DNA from: an uncultured Oscillospiraceae bacterium
GTDB lineage: Bacteria > Bacillota > Clostridia > Oscillospirales > Acutalibacteraceae
NCBI GenBank assembly: GCA_902462665.1
Contig: CABQCM010000069.1
Span: forward strand, 1-6,862
Direction: 5' to 3'
Length of the DNA: 6,862 bases
The stretch's first letter is position 1. Each line of letters begins with the position of its first letter. A model generated the notes under the pieces. The model made no database searches, had not been told where the DNA came from, and worked only from the letters and a program-made list of their open reading frames with translations. Both the position numbers and the translations under genes were made by a program. Of this stretch, positions 4,488 through 6,862 are shown piece by piece.

Positions 4488-5576
4488 TTAAACCGGTCGC
4501 ACCGAACCGTTGTCAATGTATTGAGGTGGAATTTTTCTCACTTCATACTGCCGATGGGTGCGCAGGATACGTTGGCAAAGCAGCTCCACCGCCTCGCTCG
4601 CAATGGTGCGAGTATCCTGCACGATGCAGGAGGGCGCGCGCATGTCCCAGTCCCCCGTTTCGGCCTTGTCAATGGTTAGAATCGAGGGCCGCTTTTCCTC
4701 TGGGATGGTACACACGGCTTCGAACAAGGGGCATGCGTCGTCCGCGCCGCAGACAAAGGCGGTCACGCCGCTTTCCATCCGATCGGTCACCTGATCTTTG
4801 GTAACATTGTCCATCAAAAGCTCCCCCCCACAAGGCAGCCCCTGCTCGCGAAGGCAGCCTTCAAACCCTTCCCATCGCTGCACCAGCGGCTGAACTCCTA
4901 CAATGGGGCCGCAAAAGGCGATGCGGCGGTGCCCCGAGCGAATCAGGGCCTGCGCCGCCATGCGGCCGGTAAGGCGGTGGTCGGTCTGCACACAGGGAAA
5001 GCCCAACCCAATCAGCTCGCGGTCGAGCAGTACGACTGGAAAATCCATGTCGGCCAAACGCAGCAGCTCTTTATTGTATACCTCCTGCGCAGCGGGAAAG
5101 AGCAGCAGCCCCTGCGCGCCGGTTTGCAGGGCGAATCGGATGAGGGGGCCTTCGATTTCATGCGGGCTTCTCTCCTCCAAATGCGAGGAGTACTGCGAGC
5201 AGAAAAGATTTCCACGCAGGGTGGCCTGGCTGATTTCAATGGTTAAATTCTGCGAAAAATGATTGCCCCAGCCCTGGGTAATCAGGGCGATATGCCGCCG
5301 GGCGGCCGATTGCTCGGTCCCCAGCGGCCCAGACAGGCTGTTTTCATTCGTACAGACAAAGCTGCCCTTGCCGTGCACGCGGTAGATCAGGCCTTCTGCC
5401 GTCAGGGCGTTGAGGGCGTTGACCGCCACAATGCGGCTGACCCCGTATTGCTTCATGAGCTGGCTTTCGCTGGGCAGCTTCTGCCCAGCGGCCAAATCGC
5501 CGGATAAAATTCCGGCGCGCAGATCGTCCATAATGCGCACATAGCGCGGGCGAGAATCGGGCTGTGAATCGTGCAT
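4488..5576 (-). CDS. GntR/LacI-hybrid transcriptional repressor (AraR-like)
   Basis: 362-residue regulator with a GntR-type winged helix at about 10-75 (KLPSESQLMKQYGVSR recognition region, wing GKGSFV at 69-74). It is joined to a LacI/periplasmic-binding-like sugar-sensing domain (about 94-360), seen in HIALITQGWG, FPVVLLDREL, VQTDHRLTGRMAAQALI and HRRIAFCG. This is the architecture of B. subtilis AraR, in which ligand binding releases DNA. The ATG at 5576 has AAAGGAAG about 8 nt upstream. It is divergently transcribed from the secreted-protein gene at 5770 and probably represses it and perhaps itself; the effector sugar cannot be read from sequence. No convincing terminator is visible before the ylxM promoter, so some read-through is possible. 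Confidence 0.93.
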   Translation of the reverse strand: MHDSQPDSRPRYVRIMDDLRAGILSGDLAAGQKLPSESQLMKQYGVSRIVAVNALNALTAEGLIYRVHGKGSFVCTNENSLSGPLGTEQSAARRHIALITQGWGNHFSQNLTIEISQATLRGNLFCSQYSSHLEERSPHEIEGPLIRFALQTGAQGLLLFPAAQEVYNKELLRLADMDFPVVLLDRELIGLGFPCVQTDHRLTGRMAAQALIRSGHRRIAFCGPIVGVQPLVQRWEGFEGCLREQGLPCGGELLMDNVTKDQVTDRMESGVTAFVCGADDACPLFEAVCTIPEEKRPSILTIDKAETGDWDMRAPSCIVQDTRTIASEAVELLCQRILRTHRQYEVRKIPPQYIDNGSVRPV

Positions 5577-5617
5577 TATTGTCTTCCTTTCCCTGCGCAG
5601 CGTTTTTGGCTCAACTT

Positions 5618-5645
5618 ATTATATCATGTTGTTGGATAATGTCAA
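5618..5645 (-). promoter_or_regulatory. Promoter of the GntR/LacI regulator gene
   Basis: Minus strand TTGACA (5640-5645), 16-bp spacer and TATAAT (5618-5623). The predicted start is about 35 nt upstream of the ATG. It points away from the promoter at 5681, with 35 bp between the two -35 boxes. Confidence 0.88.
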
Positions 5646-5647
5646 TC

Positions 5648-5680
5648 AAAAGGCAGGACTTTTCTTGTCGCCAGTCACAA
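5648..5680. promoter_or_regulatory. Candidate operator region between divergent promoters
   Basis: Two imperfect 16-bp inverted repeats lie between the -35 boxes: AAAAG-N6-CTTTT (5648-5663) and TTGT-N8-ACAA (5665-5680, touching the plus-strand -35). The outer bases of the second recall the TTGT/ACAA ends of AraR operators but with a longer gap. Assignment to the adjacent repressor is inference. Confidence 0.3.
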
Positions 5681-5708
5681 TTGACGATGTAATATAAAAT
5701 GATATAAT
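5681..5708 (+). promoter_or_regulatory. Promoter of the secreted-protein gene
   Basis: TTGACG (5681-5686), 16-bp spacer and TATAAT (5703-5708), with TGA directly before the -10 (extended -10). The predicted start near 5715 leaves a leader of about 55 nt ending in AGGAGG. The spacer and flanks are AT-rich. Confidence 0.88.
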
Positions 5709-5769
5709 AAAAATACAAGAATGGCCTGTCTTTGGAAATCTTGATATATTAAGTTTAGGAGGTTTTACC

Positions 5770-6862
5770 ATGACATCCAAGCAACGAAGTCCAATCAGGC
5801 AATGGCTCTGTCTTCTACTGGCAGTAATGCTGCTGGCCGGAGCCATTCCAATGGAGGTGATGGCAATGGACATTGCAAACGGCTCCGAGTATGGAGCGAC
5901 CGAGGCAATCAGCCTCAACGGTACGTGGGAGTTCACCCCCGACACCGAGGCGAAATCGGTAGTGATACGCGCCGGGCGGGAGACAGACGCAGCTCCGCTG
6001 ACCCCGCTGTGCGGCGAAGCCGTCGCCGCCAAGCTGACGGTAGACGACCCTGCGGCCGTTCGCTATGGTAAAATTATGGCCCTGATCGAGGCGGACAGAG
6101 CAGCAGACGGAAAGCTTCGGACCTTATCCGCTCAGCTCAACGGCGGCGAATGGCATTCCATCTCTCTGGACGGCATGGCAATCGGCCGCAAAATCTGGAT
6201 CGAGCTTCCCATGAACCCCAGTGACCTGTGCGCAGGTGAAAACACCATTTCTCTCAAAGCGACAGCAGACGGGACAGCTCCCCAAAACGCGGTCATGCTG
6301 TACGGTGAGCGCGAGGGGGAAGAGCTTCGCCACTGCGTGCGCATCAAATATTATCCGGAACTGCCGGACGGCTGGCAGGATATGACCGTGCCCAGCGCGT
6401 GGGAGGGTAATTTCACCCTGCCCACCCCCAAAGAGGATCCCTCCGGCCGCACCCCCGCGCTGTGCGTGAGCGTCAATGGAGCCGGGAGCCGTCTGATTGA
6501 CCTGGAGGCCTATCGCGGGCAGGACGCGGCCCTCATTGAGATTCCGCTGGAGCTGTCCGGCCTTGTCCAGGGCGCGAACGCCTTCCGTGTGGCTTCCAAC
6601 GTTACCGCCGGGCCGGGGCAAGGGAACTCCACCAGCGTGGACATTCCCTTTTACTCGACCTTGAGCGGCATGGACGTGACCGGCAGCGGTTTTTACCAAA
6701 GCGGTGCTTTTATACAGGCGACCACCAACGTGCCGGCAATCTCCCTGATGCTTAAAAAGCAAAATGGGGAATGGGATACCGTCCGGCAGTATGACGATCA
6801 GAGAATCGGCAGCGTTGTCGTCGGCCCACTGGCCGACAACGGGCAGACCTATGAGATTCAAT
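5770..6862 (+). CDS. Large secreted protein with GH2-like N-terminal motifs, 3' truncated by the window
   Basis: At least 364 codons, open to the right edge. The ATG at 5770 has AGGAGG 7 nt upstream. A signal peptide is clear: basic start (KQR, R10), hydrophobic core WLCLLLAVMLLAGAIP (12-27) and a VMA cleavage site after residue 32, so the product is exported. SLNGTWEF (48-55) and TVPSAWEG (206-213) match the phrases that open and follow the sugar-binding jelly roll of GH2 beta-galactosidase or glucuronidase families. The 150 residues between them, plus 229-275, have alternating beta patterns with GENTISL and GANAFRV turns typical of jelly-roll modules. No catalytic residues fall within the window, so GH2, another multidomain glycosidase or a non-catalytic carbohydrate-binding protein all remain open. 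A divergent sugar-type repressor supports inducible glycan use. Confidence 0.85.
   Translation, partial: MTSKQRSPIRQWLCLLLAVMLLAGAIPMEVMAMDIANGSEYGATEAISLNGTWEFTPDTEAKSVVIRAGRETDAAPLTPLCGEAVAAKLTVDDPAAVRYGKIMALIEADRAADGKLRTLSAQLNGGEWHSISLDGMAIGRKIWIELPMNPSDLCAGENTISLKATADGTAPQNAVMLYGEREGEELRHCVRIKYYPELPDGWQDMTVPSAWEGNFTLPTPKEDPSGRTPALCVSVNGAGSRLIDLEAYRGQDAALIEIPLELSGLVQGANAFRVASNVTAGPGQGNSTSVDIPFYSTLSGMDVTGSGFYQSGAFIQATTNVPAISLMLKKQNGEWDTVRQYDDQRIGSVVVGPLADNGQTYEIQ

Noticed and set aside
4432..4497. ACCGGTTT/AAACCGGT inverted repeat at the end of the regulator gene as a terminator
   Set aside because: The arms are 50 nt apart and not followed by a proper U-tract.
5646..6032. Minus-strand frame of 128 residues across the start of the secreted protein
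   Set aside because: It spans the divergent promoter and is antisense to a gene with a clear signal peptide and ribosome binding site.

Overview
The window looks like the chromosome of a moderately GC-rich clostridial Firmicute, probably Oscillospirales-like. The gene order ylxM-ffh-rpsP-khpA is a Firmicutes hallmark, ribosome binding sites are strong AGGAGG types, and promoters are textbook sigma-A boxes. The exact genus cannot be read from the sequence.

Layout, left to right. Positions 1-24 (minus strand) hold the first eight codons of a gene that runs off the edge. Positions 93-1037 (minus) encode a 314-residue retron-type reverse transcriptase. Positions 1064-1266 (minus), directly upstream of the RT, hold a recognisable retron msr-msd non-coding RNA. 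It has its own extended -10 promoter, a perfect 10-bp a1/a2 pair at its two ends, a candidate branching G next to a1, three msr hairpins and a forked msd. Positions 1303-1648 are non-coding and partly AT-rich. A strong terminator (1649-1679) closes the next block.

Positions 1696-4422 (minus) form a housekeeping cluster: promoter, 5' hairpin, ylxM (SRP-associated HTH protein), ffh (SRP GTPase), rpsP (ribosomal protein S16) and khpA (KH-domain RNA chaperone). The leaders of ffh and khpA are copies of each other, each with a hairpin just before the start codon. In many Firmicutes rimM, trmD and rplS follow khpA. Here a terminator and then the retron follow instead.

Positions 4488-5576 (minus) encode a GntR/LacI-hybrid (AraR-like) sugar-responsive repressor. 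It is divergent from a large secreted protein that starts at 5770 (plus) and runs off the right edge. That protein has a signal peptide and GH2-like N-terminal motifs. The two promoters lie back to back in a 193-bp intergenic region, which suggests a regulator and polysaccharide-utilisation pair.

The most interesting element is the retron. RT and ncRNA are complete, the probable effector or accessory gene begins at the left edge, and the predicted branched msDNA is not the usual single long hairpin. Retrons with known function are mostly anti-phage abortive-infection systems. The function of this one cannot be assigned without the truncated downstream gene.
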